Source: Paenibacillus sp. FSL H8-0537 (GTDB taxonomy: Bacteria > Bacillota > Bacilli > Paenibacillales > Paenibacillaceae). From it: a DNA stretch of 64,000 bases. The position numbers were made by a program, and so were the translations under genes. The notes beneath the pieces are model-generated. The model was not told the origin of the DNA. It saw only the letters and a list, made by a program, of their open reading frames with translations, and did no database searches. Below, piece after piece: positions 35,379-43,597 of the stretch. Numbering within the stretch: the first letter of the stretch is position 1; each line of letters starts with the position of its first letter. The DNA is taken from assembly GCF_038051995.1 (NCBI RefSeq), contig NZ_CP150290.1, positions 5,865,001-5,929,000 of the forward strand, given 5' to 3'.

Positions 35379-36491
35379 ATGGCTAATCAAAAAAAATGGG
35401 TTCAACAATTAATGGTCGTTTCCGCTTTGGCATTCGTTTTGACGGCATGCGGTGCGAAGGAAGAAGCTACGAGCGCAAGCAGCGGGAACGCAAGCTCTGC
35501 CCCAACTGCCGCAGCAGCAGAAACGAGCTCGCCTGAGGCTGCTGCCGATGACACTCCTGAGACGACAACCGTTACACTCGTAGGCGTACGTGACGCCCAA
35601 ATTTCCTCCCAGCAAATTATTGCCGATAAGCTCGGCTACTTCAAGGAAGCAGGCCTCGATGTAACAAGCCAGCTCATTGAAAGTGGCCCGGATATTGCTC
35701 CATTGGTTGCAGGGGGCAGCGCTCCCGTCAGCATTCAGACAAACTTTATGGATATTATTTTGAAATCCTCCAATATTCCCGTGAAAATAGTAGCCCCGCT
35801 AGCTCAAATTGCCGGAACACAGGCAGTCGTTGGCGCAAGCAAGCTCGAATTGAAAAGTGCAAAGGATCTGGAAGGCAAGACGATCGGCATTCCAAGCGGA
35901 GCAGATGTCAAGTTTGCCATTGATAATATGGGCAAGGAGCTTGGTGTCGACGTAAGCAAGATTAATTATGTTAACCTCGCGCCAAGTGACGCCGTTGTTG
36001 CGCTGCAGAACGGGTCTATCGATGCGATGGCAGCTTGGGAGCCATTCATAACGAAGGCGATTCAAGGCGGCGGCAAGTTTCTGTTCAGCGGTACGAAAAG
36101 CGAGCTTCCCGAAAAAACTGGCGATGTGAACTGGATGAGCGTACACACTACGGTGCAAGTAACTGACGATTATTTGAAGGAAAATCCAAACACGATCAAA
36201 GCGATGCTTGGCGCTCTAGAGAAAGCGACGGCTTACATTAATGACAACCGGGAAGAAGCGATTAAAATATTGGCGCCTGAGCTGCACTTAACCGAGGACG
36301 AGCTCAGAGAAATTATGAACCGCAATGTATATGCCATGGAAGTTAATGATACTTACATTAACGGAAGCAACGGTCAGGCTGTAGGCGAATATTTGAAAAG
36401 TGTAGGTAACATTAAGAGCATACCTGAATTCGCATCTTACCATGATCTAAGCTTGCTCAAAGCGCTTAATCCTGCGCTAATTACAGAGTAA
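35379..36491 (+). CDS. NMT1/SsuA-type binding lipoprotein
   Basis: A 370-residue solute-binding protein. The signal peptide ends with lipobox LTAC (Cys23), followed by an Ala/Ser/Glu linker to about residue 60. The NMT1/SsuA-like core starts TTVTLVGVRDAQISSQQIIADKLGYFKEAGL, given here as VRDAQISSQQIIADKLGYF. It contains GKTIGIPSGADVKF and the AAWEPF motif common to sulfonate/pyrimidine-precursor receptors. A small GAAGGC/GCCTTC hairpin at 36524-36555 separates it from allantoinase. Ligand is inferred from context to be allantoin or a relative. Confidence 0.88.
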   Translation: MANQKKWVQQLMVVSALAFVLTACGAKEEATSASSGNASSAPTAAAAETSSPEAAADDTPETTTVTLVGVRDAQISSQQIIADKLGYFKEAGLDVTSQLIESGPDIAPLVAGGSAPVSIQTNFMDIILKSSNIPVKIVAPLAQIAGTQAVVGASKLELKSAKDLEGKTIGIPSGADVKFAIDNMGKELGVDVSKINYVNLAPSDAVVALQNGSIDAMAAWEPFITKAIQGGGKFLFSGTKSELPEKTGDVNWMSVHTTVQVTDDYLKENPNTIKAMLGALEKATAYINDNREEAIKILAPELHLTEDELREIMNRNVYAMEVNDTYINGSNGQAVGEYLKSVGNIKSIPEFASYHDLSLLKALNPALITE

Positions 36492-36591
36492 TAAAGTAGT
36501 AATAAAAATAAGATGCGTACAACAGGAAGGCTGAGCCCTTGTGGTTCTGCCTTCTATGTTTATATTCTCATTATAGGACAGAGGTGAGCTT

Positions 36592-37983
36592 ATGAAGGAA
36601 CCATTGGATTTAATCATCCGGGATGGCTCAGTTGTCCTGAGCAATGACATACGCCAAATGGATATTGGGATCAGTAATGGGCGAATTGTACAGCTTGCCA
36701 AGGGACTGACGACTCCCGCTAAAAAAACGATTTCGGCATCTGGCATGATTGTAATGCCCGGAATGATAGACGCCCATGTTCATTTGAACGAGCCGGGACT
36801 TGGAGCTTGGGAAGGCTTCGCCAGCGGCTCCGCGGCTCTTGCAGCAGGCGGCTGCACCACTTATATCGATATGCCTCTAAACGGCATTCCTCCTACCGTT
36901 ACCGTTGCTGCATTAGAGCAAAAGCTGGCTGCTGCGCAAGGAAAATCTGTTGTGGATTATGCTTTATGGGGCGGACTTGTGCCGGGGCATCTCGATGACT
37001 TGCGAGCGCTCGATGAGGCTGGAGTTATCGGCTTCAAGGCGTTTATGTCTTCCCCCGGCGATCCATCCGAGGATGCCTTCCGCGAGGTGGATGATGCGAC
37101 GCTGCTGGCAGGGATGAAGATTATCGCAGAGCTTGGACATATACTAGCGCTTCATGCAGAGAGCGAGCCCATCGTAGCTGCCTTGACGAAAGAAAAGCTG
37201 GCTGAGGGCGCCATTTCTGCGGCAGATTATACGGCTTCGCGTCCGGTGCGCGCTGAGCTTGAGGCGGTTAATCGGGCTCTGCTGTTCGCGGAGCAGACGG
37301 GATGTGCCCTGCATTTTGTCCATATAAGCAGTGCGGTTGCTGTCCAGACGATAGCTGATGCCAAGCAGCGCGGGGTCAATGTGACCCTGGAAACTTGCCC
37401 TCACTACTTGGTGCTCACAGACCATGATTTGGAACTGATTGGCCCCGCAGCCAAATGCGCCCCTCCACTACGGAGCCAATCCGAGCAGGAACAGCTTTGG
37501 GCAATGCTTGCTGCTGGACACATCGATATGATTGCCTCCGACCATTCTCCCTGCCCGAGCGAATTGAAGCAATCGGATAACTATTTTACGGCGTGGGGAG
37601 GCATAGCTGGTGCGCAAAATTCGTTGGAGCTGATGATTGACGAAGGCTATACAAAGAGGGGGGTTCCACTCCCCGTGCTGAGTCGCATGCTTTCGTTCGC
37701 TCCCGCCTCACGGTTTGGCCTCAGTGATACGAAGGGCGAGATACGAATTGGAGCAGATGCGGACCTTGTTATGGTTCAGCTTGATGCTCCGTATACCCTT
37801 GAAGAGCAGCATCTTTATCACCGTCATAAGCATAATCCTTATATCGGCAGAAAATTTGGCTGTCGCGTCATGGCTACCTGGAGCAGAGGGAACATGGTAT
37901 ACGAGGTTAAAAGCGGCATAGCTGAGCCGTTTGCAGGGCAATGGCTGAGCGGCGCTCCTGCTTGTGCGAAGCAGGAGGTGTGA
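36592..37983 (+). CDS. allB: Allantoinase
   Basis: A 463-residue amidohydrolase of the dihydroorotase/hydantoinase group that opens the ring of allantoin to allantoate. The metal motif is DAHVHLNEPG (His62, His64), the bridging carbamylated lysine is Lys149 in GFKAFMSSPG, further His188 lies in LALHAES, a later His is in HFVHISS, and Asp is in IASDHSPC. The HxHxNEPG...WEGF block is typical of PucH/AllB rather than hydantoinase (GGIDPHTH) or dihydroorotase. It is the last gene of the GntR/ABC unit. No allantoate amidohydrolase lies in the window, so the next steps are encoded elsewhere. Confidence 0.9.
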   Translation: MKEPLDLIIRDGSVVLSNDIRQMDIGISNGRIVQLAKGLTTPAKKTISASGMIVMPGMIDAHVHLNEPGLGAWEGFASGSAALAAGGCTTYIDMPLNGIPPTVTVAALEQKLAAAQGKSVVDYALWGGLVPGHLDDLRALDEAGVIGFKAFMSSPGDPSEDAFREVDDATLLAGMKIIAELGHILALHAESEPIVAALTKEKLAEGAISAADYTASRPVRAELEAVNRALLFAEQTGCALHFVHISSAVAVQTIADAKQRGVNVTLETCPHYLVLTDHDLELIGPAAKCAPPLRSQSEQEQLWAMLAAGHIDMIASDHSPCPSELKQSDNYFTAWGGIAGAQNSLELMIDEGYTKRGVPLPVLSRMLSFAPASRFGLSDTKGEIRIGADADLVMVQLDAPYTLEEQHLYHRHKHNPYIGRKFGCRVMATWSRGNMVYEVKSGIAEPFAGQWLSGAPACAKQEV

Positions 37984-38023
37984 GCTCTTGCCTGCCCCTG
38001 CTTTTCTTAGCTGACAAAATGCA

Positions 38024-38063
38024 GCTGCCCTAGAGCCATCTCGCAAGATGACTCTAGGGCAGC
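38024..38063. terminator. Hairpin between convergent allantoinase and cupin genes
   Basis: 18-bp arms at 38024-38041 and 38046-38063 (GCTGCCCTAGAG... and ...CTCTAGGGCAGC) have one mismatch and a 4-nt loop. No pronounced U-run follows. Confidence 0.6.
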
Positions 38064-38122
38064 ACTCTGTTATACAGCTGTTCGTTCTGCAATATTTAGC
38101 ATCCTTGTAGCCGTACAAGCAG

Positions 38123-38755
38123 CTAATTTACCAGATCGGCTGGGCCATTTACAGCAGCAACTTGCCCGTTTTCATAGGGTTGCAGCGTTTGAATCGCCTT
38201 GGCGCCAACCGTTATATTTTCGACCAACTGCACAATTAAGTTCAGCATTTCCGCGTCGGTACGCAGCCGCTGATAGACACCGCCCTGTTCGTAGGCACGC
38301 AGCGTCCAGCCTGCACAAGCAAACAGCTCGTCTGATGCCGATTCAAGGACCGCCACATGCGGCAGCCAAATGGAATTCGGCGCTGGATGTGGTTCTTCCG
38401 CCTCCGCACCGGATGCCTGATTGTTATCCGCTATATTTAATAATTCTCCATGCGCCTGTACCTGAGGCTCCCAATCGAAATGAATCGCGATATGCAGTTC
38501 ATCCTCATATTCTTCCTCCTCGTGCCCCTGCGTTAAGCTGTAGGCAACGCCCGGTGGAATCATAATAACCGAGCCCTCCTTATATGCCGCTTGCTTGCCT
38601 TCAGAAGAAACAATACCGCTCCCCTTCAGCACAAAAATAAACGCATGCTCGTAAATGGTTGTTGGCGCTGCCGCTATCGTGCTGACGCACAGGTGGGCGA
38701 AGCGGACCAACGGTCTAGCCGTTCGGTGCTGCAGCAGCTGTATGAAAGGAAGCAA
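38123..38755 (-). CDS. Cupin-domain protein, AraC sensor half without DNA-binding domain
   Basis: A 210-residue protein whose first 100 residues form an AraC-type cupin: HAFIFVLKGSGIV, GSVIMIPPGVAYSL and HIAIHFDWEP. Residues 100-195 resemble the linker region of AraC regulators (VYQRLRTDAEMLNLIVQLVENI). The expected about 100-residue double helix-turn-helix is absent; the frame ends after ADLVN. It may be a truncated regulator or a stand-alone sensor. It is 32 bp downstream of the copper-type lipoprotein gene in the same direction. Confidence 0.65.
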   Translation of the reverse strand: MLPFIQLLQHRTARPLVRFAHLCVSTIAAAPTTIYEHAFIFVLKGSGIVSSEGKQAAYKEGSVIMIPPGVAYSLTQGHEEEEYEDELHIAIHFDWEPQVQAHGELLNIADNNQASGAEAEEPHPAPNSIWLPHVAVLESASDELFACAGWTLRAYEQGGVYQRLRTDAEMLNLIVQLVENITVGAKAIQTLQPYENGQVAAVNGPADLVN

Positions 38756-38787
38756 CCGCCTCTCCTCCTCTTGCTTCTAAGTTTGGT

Positions 38788-39741
38788 CTAAGCTTGAATG
38801 TTCACGACGAAGGGGACGATAAACGTCTTCCCGCCGCGCTGAAATTGCCCCCATATTTTATATAAGCCCGGCTCTGGGAACTCGGTGGCAAAAACAGCTT
38901 CCGGACCAGCTGATGCCTCATCCAGTGGATGCACATGCAAATATTTTTCCAAATCGCTGCTAATAATGACGACATGGCCAACCGCGCCCAGATAAGGCTC
39001 TAAATCTTTAACGGGCTCACCTGACTCCGCATCCTCAAAGGTGTACGTGAGCTTAGCTTCCTCTCCCGCTTTCGTCGTAGACAGCGCAAGCTTCACCTTC
39101 TGGCCCTCAATCGTTTGCACAAGCTCATCGTCTGCCTTCATCTCGACTTTAGCAGCAGCTTGTCCCGATGCTTCCATCTCTGTACTCACCGTCTGCTGCG
39201 AAGCTCCCGTTGGTATAAAATCGGCAAACAGCTTGTATGAACCCGCCGCCGGGAACGTTTCCTTTCCTGTAAACTTGCCGCCACTTTCATAAATCGGGTG
39301 TATATGCGAAAAATAGCTGAGGTCACTGCTTACCGCAATCAAATGCATGAGCTTCTCATGATTCAAGTCAAACTTCTCGATGGGCGCATCCGCAGCATCG
39401 GTGACCTTAAGCTCAATAACGGTTTCCGAGCCGGGTGCCGGCTGCCCACTTTGGAAGCTCCACTTTACCTGGGCGATTGCCTGCTCATGCTCCATACCGT
39501 CCATGTCGCCATGCCCGCCATGACCGTTATCACTCTCCGCCTTCTCCTCCCCTGCTGTATGTCCACTATGCGCGTCACCTGAATTCGAAGCCTCCGGCGC
39601 AGCTGCCGGGCTCGTCTGCTGATGACCCTCATGTTCGCTTGCGCTTGTATCGCTTGTGTTAGCAGATTTTTCTCCGCATCCTGCCAGCATGCCTGCAAGA
39701 GCGATCATCGTCATATAGAGCGCTGCTTTTCTTTTTGCCAT
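38788..39741 (-). CDS. His-rich lipoprotein with two YtkA/FixH-like repeats
   Basis: A 317-residue lipoprotein with lipobox MLAGC (Cys22). Residues 35-87 are rich in His, Gly, Asp and Met (EHEGH, HSGH, GHGGHGDMDGMEH), a likely copper-binding tail. Two homologous domains follow: each has a single His in strand one (His133, His256), SSDL, then an H-x-H-P motif (His146/148 and His269/271), and ends FPxxGxYK. That is an internal duplication of a YtkA-like beta-sandwich. It sits after csoR and copZ, so it probably binds or relays copper outside the membrane. Confidence 0.8.
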   Translation of the reverse strand: MAKRKAALYMTMIALAGMLAGCGEKSANTSDTSASEHEGHQQTSPAAAPEASNSGDAHSGHTAGEEKAESDNGHGGHGDMDGMEHEQAIAQVKWSFQSGQPAPGSETVIELKVTDAADAPIEKFDLNHEKLMHLIAVSSDLSYFSHIHPIYESGGKFTGKETFPAAGSYKLFADFIPTGASQQTVSTEMEASGQAAAKVEMKADDELVQTIEGQKVKLALSTTKAGEEAKLTYTFEDAESGEPVKDLEPYLGAVGHVVIISSDLEKYLHVHPLDEASAGPEAVFATEFPEPGLYKIWGQFQRGGKTFIVPFVVNIQA

Positions 39742-39863
39742 CTTCCTTTGCCCAGCTCCCTGCCCCTATTTTTAAAAACACAAAAAGCCGCTCCTTCTCC
39801 AAAGCCATCTTGCTATGTTCGCTTCGGAAAAAGAGGGCTGTGAAAGCTTAGCTTATGCCCTTG

Positions 39864-40064
39864 TTATACGACGTCGAATCCGGTATTTTCAATCGCTTCT
39901 TTAATGGAAGCCAGCGATACTTTCGCTGTATCAAACTCCACAGCTACTTGTCCAGCTGCTAAATCGACTTTGCCGCTTGCCCCCGCTTCATTTACAGCCT
40001 TCTCTACTGTGCTCACGCAGTGCCCGCAGGACATGCCTTCTACTTTAAGTGTTACGTTTTCCAT
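39864..40064 (-). CDS. copZ: Copper chaperone CopZ (heavy-metal-associated domain)
   Basis: A 66-residue cytosolic HMA domain. The metal motif is GMSCGHC, with Cys13 and Cys16, and the ferredoxin-like pattern of two helices and four strands fits the normal CopZ length. It delivers Cu(I) to a copper-exporting P-type ATPase, which is not in this window. It is 28 bp downstream of csoR and shares its promoter. An A/G-rich GGAGGC site precedes the ATG. Confidence 0.95.
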   Translation of the reverse strand: MENVTLKVEGMSCGHCVSTVEKAVNEAGASGKVDLAAGQVAVEFDTAKVSLASIKEAIENTGFDVV

Positions 40065-40092
40065 CTTTATTGCCTCCTTGAGTGATGTTTTA

Positions 40093-40446
40093 TTATTTCA
40101 ATAATTTCTTAACGGTAATCAACAGCTCGTCGATAACTTCATGCTCACCTGCCTGAATACGTTCCACAATGCAGCTCTTCATATGGCCTTCCAGCAGCAG
40201 CTTGCCTACCCCGTTTAATGCCGATTGCGCAGCCGCTATCTGAGTAAGCACATCATCGCAATACGTATCCTTCTCAATCATCGCCTTCACGCCGCGGATC
40301 TGGCCTTCCACCTTGTTCAGACGCCTGATCAAATTCGCTTTCATTTCATCGGAATGATGGCTCAAGCGCTCCATGGACTGGCCGTCGCCTGCACCGCCTG
40401 AGTCTATATGCTGATGCAAACAAGCGGATTTCGTTTCTTTGTCCAT
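40093..40446 (-). CDS. csoR: Copper-sensing repressor CsoR
   Basis: A 117-residue DUF156 all-helical repressor that leaves DNA when Cu(I) binds. The ligand triad is Cys63 in TYCDD, His88 in EGHMKSC and Cys92. The family helix LIRRLNKVEGQIRGVKAMI (38-56) carries DNA-contact arginine and lysine. The N-terminal 35 residues carry extra Cys and His (ACLHQH, SHH) beyond the standard CsoR core. GGAGG at 40454-40458 serves ATG 40446 and lies inside one of two operator copies. It regulates its own copper operon. Confidence 0.95.
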   Translation of the reverse strand: MDKETKSACLHQHIDSGGAGDGQSMERLSHHSDEMKANLIRRLNKVEGQIRGVKAMIEKDTYCDDVLTQIAAAQSALNGVGKLLLEGHMKSCIVERIQAGEHEVIDELLITVKKLLK

Positions 40447-40450
40447 TCAA

Positions 40451-40467
40451 ATACCTCCAGGGGGTAT
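40451..40467. promoter_or_regulatory. CsoR operator 1, overlapping the ribosome site
   Basis: ATACCTCCAGGGGGTAT matches the CsoR pseudo-palindrome ATACCCC-N-GGGGTAT type. On the minus strand it contains the csoR Shine-Dalgarno GGAGG. Confidence 0.8.
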
Positions 40468-40484
40468 ATCATAAGCTTATTTTC

Positions 40485-40514
40485 ATATTAACATACCCCC
40501 ATAGGGTATGTAAA
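40485..40514 (-). promoter_or_regulatory. csoR promoter with CsoR operator 2 in its spacer
   Basis: On the minus strand TTTACA (40514-40509) and TAATAT (40490-40485) are separated by 18 bp. The spacer contains ATACCCCCATAGGGTAT on the plus strand (40493-40509), so bound CsoR would block polymerase directly. Confidence 0.8.
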
Positions 40515-40630
40515 GTCGTATATAAAGGATCAAAAAAAAGCAGCAGCTCCAGACGAGAAATACGCGTCCAGAACTGCTGACTTGGGGAGAAATAAGATCA
40601 TATAAGATTGTACATTTATGTGTTAGTAAG

Positions 40631-41497
40631 TTAATGAATTTCTTTCTTGCTAAAGTTGCCGCCGCTCACATCAGATACATGCTCAATGGCCACGAATGCA
40701 CGGGGATCAATGTCATGAACGATTGATTTAAGCTTTGCCACTTCCAGACGGTTGACTACACAGTAGATCATTTGTGTTTCTTCTCTAGAGTAGCCGCCTC
40801 TTGCCTGAATATACGTTGTGCTTCTGCCCAAGCGGCTCATAACCGCTTCAGAAATTTCCTCGTATTCGGCGGAAATAATGGTGACGGATTTGGACTCGTC
40901 GAGACCCTCTACTACAATATCCATTACTTTCGTCGCTATATAATACGTGAACATCGAATACATTGCGGAATCCCATTGGAAGACGAAGCCCGCCAAAATA
41001 AAAATGAACACATTGACGATCATAATAAACTGTCCGACCGGCATGGAAAATTTCTTCGAGGCTAAAATCGCCAAAATTTCCGTGCCATCCAGCGATCCGC
41101 CGAAACGGATAGCGAGACCAATACCAGCCCCGAGAATAATGCCGCCGAACAATACAGCAAGCAGCTTATCCTCTGTAAAAGCGTCCACGTGATGCAGCAG
41201 CTGCGTCGTTACGGACATGACCACGATACCGTATAAGGTAGATATTGCAAACGTCTTGCCAATTTGCTTGAAACCGATGAACAGGAAAGGCAGGTTTAAG
41301 AGGAAAATAAAAATACCCAGAGGCTTATCTGTCAGGTGAGAGACCATAATCGAAATACCGGTAATTCCTCCGTCGATGACGCTATTGGGGACGAGGAACA
41401 GCTCCAGCGCGACGCCCATGAGGACGGCTCCGATTGTAATAAACATCGCTCTTTTCAAAATTTCAAGCTTTGAAAGTTTCTTGTGTGCTTTTGCCAT
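40631..41497 (-). CDS. YitT-family membrane protein (DUF161/DUF2179)
   Basis: A 288-residue inner-membrane protein with five or six hydrophobic helices in residues 15-190 and a C-terminal cytoplasmic DUF2179 domain (from about residue 205: VTIISAEYEEISEAVMSRL). GGAGG six bases before ATG 41497 defines the start; the frame back to 41533 adds an unsupported leader. The family is common in Firmicutes in several copies, and its function is not known. It is single-gene and upstream of the TetR/MFS pair in divergent orientation. Confidence 0.88.
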   Translation of the reverse strand: MAKAHKKLSKLEILKRAMFITIGAVLMGVALELFLVPNSVIDGGITGISIMVSHLTDKPLGIFIFLLNLPFLFIGFKQIGKTFAISTLYGIVVMSVTTQLLHHVDAFTEDKLLAVLFGGIILGAGIGLAIRFGGSLDGTEILAILASKKFSMPVGQFIMIVNVFIFILAGFVFQWDSAMYSMFTYYIATKVMDIVVEGLDESKSVTIISAEYEEISEAVMSRLGRSTTYIQARGGYSREETQMIYCVVNRLEVAKLKSIVHDIDPRAFVAIEHVSDVSGGNFSKKEIH

Positions 41498-41569
41498 GCT
41501 TTGCCTCCGACTATTTTCTTTTAAGACTAGCATAGAAATGGATATTTTTCAAAACAACGGCTGGAAATA

Positions 41570-41598
41570 TTGCAAGTAAACTTTTAATCCGCTATAAT
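41570..41598 (+). promoter_or_regulatory. tetR-like gene promoter
   Basis: TTGCAA (41570-41575), a 17-bp spacer, and TATAAT (41593-41598). The operator follows immediately. Confidence 0.7.
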
Positions 41599-41618
41599 TA
41601 GACCGATCAGTCGGTCTA
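41599..41618. promoter_or_regulatory. TetR-type operator, copy 1
   Basis: Perfect arms TAGACCGA and TCGGTCTA around TCAG abut the -10 hexamer and lie before the AGGAGG ribosome site. A close copy precedes the MFS gene at 42271-42288. Confidence 0.85.
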
Positions 41619-41634
41619 GCAGGAGGTAAAGCAA

Positions 41635-42237
41635 ATGGTCAAAGGACGATCAGATGGCGAAGAAACCAAGCGCCGCATCGCCCGTGCAGCCAAGCAATTG
41701 TTTCTGCATAAGGGCTATGGAGCCGTATCCATGAATGAAGTATGTGATAACGCTAAAGTCAGCAAAGGAAGTCTCTATCACCATTTTCCGAGCAAGGAGC
41801 AGCTTTTCCTTGAGGTGGTTGAGGAGGATAGTGAGCAGTGGCGTTTGGCATGGGATCGTAAACGAGAGAGGCTGGCTACTGTTGAGGAACAGCTTTATGC
41901 ACTTGCAGAGCATTACGCTCATGACTTTCAAAACCCGCTCATGAAAGCCATGGAAGAATTTTCGCGCAGCCAGGTGATCACTCAGGATGTATTAGATCGT
42001 CTGCTGCTTATTATGAACAATGCTTCGCAGGCATGCCGCGACCTTATTCGTGAAGGGCAGGCAAGCGGGATCTTTGTCTCCGGTGATGAAGAGGAGCTTG
42101 TGCTTATCGTCAGCAGCATGATGGAGGGCCTCGGAAAAGTCTACTTTACGATAGACTCTGAGCAGCAGCCCGAACGGATATCAAAATTATTCCGTCAAGC
42201 AGCTAGTCTGCTATTAAACGGAATACGCGCTAAGTAA
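41635..42237 (+). CDS. TetR-family repressor
   Basis: A 200-residue regulator. The N-terminal helix-turn-helix shows AKQLFLHKGYGAVSMNEVC and VSKGSLYHHFPSKEQLF (about 18-60). The remaining all-helical ligand domain is variable as usual. It is followed after 70 bp by an MFS exporter whose leader carries the same operator, so it probably senses a toxic compound and derepresses both genes. Confidence 0.92.
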   Translation: MVKGRSDGEETKRRIARAAKQLFLHKGYGAVSMNEVCDNAKVSKGSLYHHFPSKEQLFLEVVEEDSEQWRLAWDRKRERLATVEEQLYALAEHYAHDFQNPLMKAMEEFSRSQVITQDVLDRLLLIMNNASQACRDLIREGQASGIFVSGDEEELVLIVSSMMEGLGKVYFTIDSEQQPERISKLFRQAASLLLNGIRAK

Positions 42238-42270
42238 GGAAATACTGGCGCATTTTTTTGGATTTTAATT

Positions 42271-42288
42271 AGACCGGTTGGTCGGTCT
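42271..42288. promoter_or_regulatory. TetR-type operator, copy 2
   Basis: AGACCGG-ttgg-TCGGTCT differs from copy 1 mainly in the spacer and one arm base. It is placed just upstream of the MFS ribosome site GGGAG. Confidence 0.8.
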
Positions 42289-42307
42289 GCAAAGGGAGAT
42301 GAATAGG

Positions 42308-43495
42308 ATGCTCTATCAAAACCGAATTTTTCGCATTATTCTTTTTTCGGATGTTATTCAGCAGCTCGCGATTTGGATCCGCAATATGGCTCTTCTCTTT
42401 TTTGTCATGGAAAAGACGAACGGAGATAAGGTAGCCGTATCCTTGCTGTCTATTTTGGAATATGCACCAATTCTAATCTTCTCGATTATTGGAGGTGTGC
42501 TTGCCGATCGCTGGAATCCGAAGCGCACAATGATTGCCGGCGATCTTCTCAGCGCTGTGTCGATCGGCGTCATTTTGCTCATGCTCGCTGGCGGCTGGTG
42601 GGGCGCGCTTTATGCTTCGGTATTCGTGTCGGCAATACTCAGTCAATTTTCGCAGCCTTCGTCGGCAAAGGTGTTCAAGCGGCATATTTCGGAAGATCAG
42701 ATTCCTGCGGCTATTGGCCTCTCGCAAAGCATGTCGTCACTGTTCCTCATACTCGGCCCTATTATTGGAACGGCGATTTATCAGTGGGCTGGACTCACAA
42801 TGTCTCTTCTGGCACTGCCCGTCTTGTTTCTCGCTTCTGCAGCCGCGCTGGCTATGCTTCCTAAAGAAACACGTACCGAGGAGCAGGAGAAATTTTCATT
42901 GAAAAATGATTTATCCTCCGGCTATCGTTTTATCGTCGCAGAGAAAGGACTGCTGCGGTTATTTCTAACCTTCGCCTTCATCGGCCTGGCGGCTGGGCTC
43001 GTTCAGCCCCTTGAAATTTTCATCGTCACGGAGCGGCTTGGCCTTAATAAAGAGAATGTGCAATGGTTCGCAGCTGCAGACGGAATCGGCTTGCTGCTAG
43101 GCTCTCTAATAGCCGGTCTGTTCCCCAAGCTGCTTAAGGCCAAATACTTGCTGCCGCTTGCCCTAGCCTTCCTCGGCATTACCTTTTTAGTAGAAGGCTC
43201 CTCCATTTGGCCGCTTGTGACCGGGGCATTTCGGTTTGGCAACGGCCTATTGCTGGCAATCTTGAATACGGCGGTGGCCAGCTTCGTCATTACCCGAATT
43301 CCAGATACAATGGTCGGCAAAGTGAACGGACTGATGACACCGCTATTTACAGGGTCCATTTTGCTAGGAACGGCGGCCTCTGGACTGCTGGCTTCATCCC
43401 TCGGCTTGTTTGTCGTTTATGCGCTGTCTGCTGTCCTTTGCTTTATTTCAATCGCTCCGTCACTGAAGGTCGGTTTGCAGAAGGAAGCGGCCTAG
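42308..43495 (+). CDS. MFS exporter (12-helix, EntS/MdtH-like)
   Basis: A 395-residue major facilitator with twelve predicted helices. The loop 2-3 motif is GGVLADRWNPKRTMIAGDLL (about 57-75, shown as LADRWNPKRTM). A charged central loop follows TM6 (PKETRTEEQEKFSLKNDL). ATG 42308 has GGGAG 10 bp before it; earlier in-frame starts overlap that site or the operator. It probably exports a drug or metabolite and is repressed by the adjacent TetR protein. Confidence 0.9.
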   Translation: MLYQNRIFRIILFSDVIQQLAIWIRNMALLFFVMEKTNGDKVAVSLLSILEYAPILIFSIIGGVLADRWNPKRTMIAGDLLSAVSIGVILLMLAGGWWGALYASVFVSAILSQFSQPSSAKVFKRHISEDQIPAAIGLSQSMSSLFLILGPIIGTAIYQWAGLTMSLLALPVLFLASAAALAMLPKETRTEEQEKFSLKNDLSSGYRFIVAEKGLLRLFLTFAFIGLAAGLVQPLEIFIVTERLGLNKENVQWFAAADGIGLLLGSLIAGLFPKLLKAKYLLPLALAFLGITFLVEGSSIWPLVTGAFRFGNGLLLAILNTAVASFVITRIPDTMVGKVNGLMTPLFTGSILLGTAASGLLASSLGLFVVYALSAVLCFISIAPSLKVGLQKEAA

Positions 43496-43538
43496 CTCAT
43501 TCCCCCTTACAGCGTAGGGTCGCGCTTATTATTTCAAA

Positions 43539-43575
43539 GGACGCTTAACCCGTTCATAAAACGGGCTAAGCGTCC
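43539..43575. terminator. Convergent terminator
   Basis: Arms GGACGCTTAACCCGTT (43539-43554) and AACGGGCTAAGCGTCC (43560-43575) have one wobble pair and AAA/TTT flanks. It separates the MFS exporter from the PadR-type gene. Confidence 0.75.
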
Positions 43576-43597
43576 ACTTTGCGTATGATTCTGCTTG

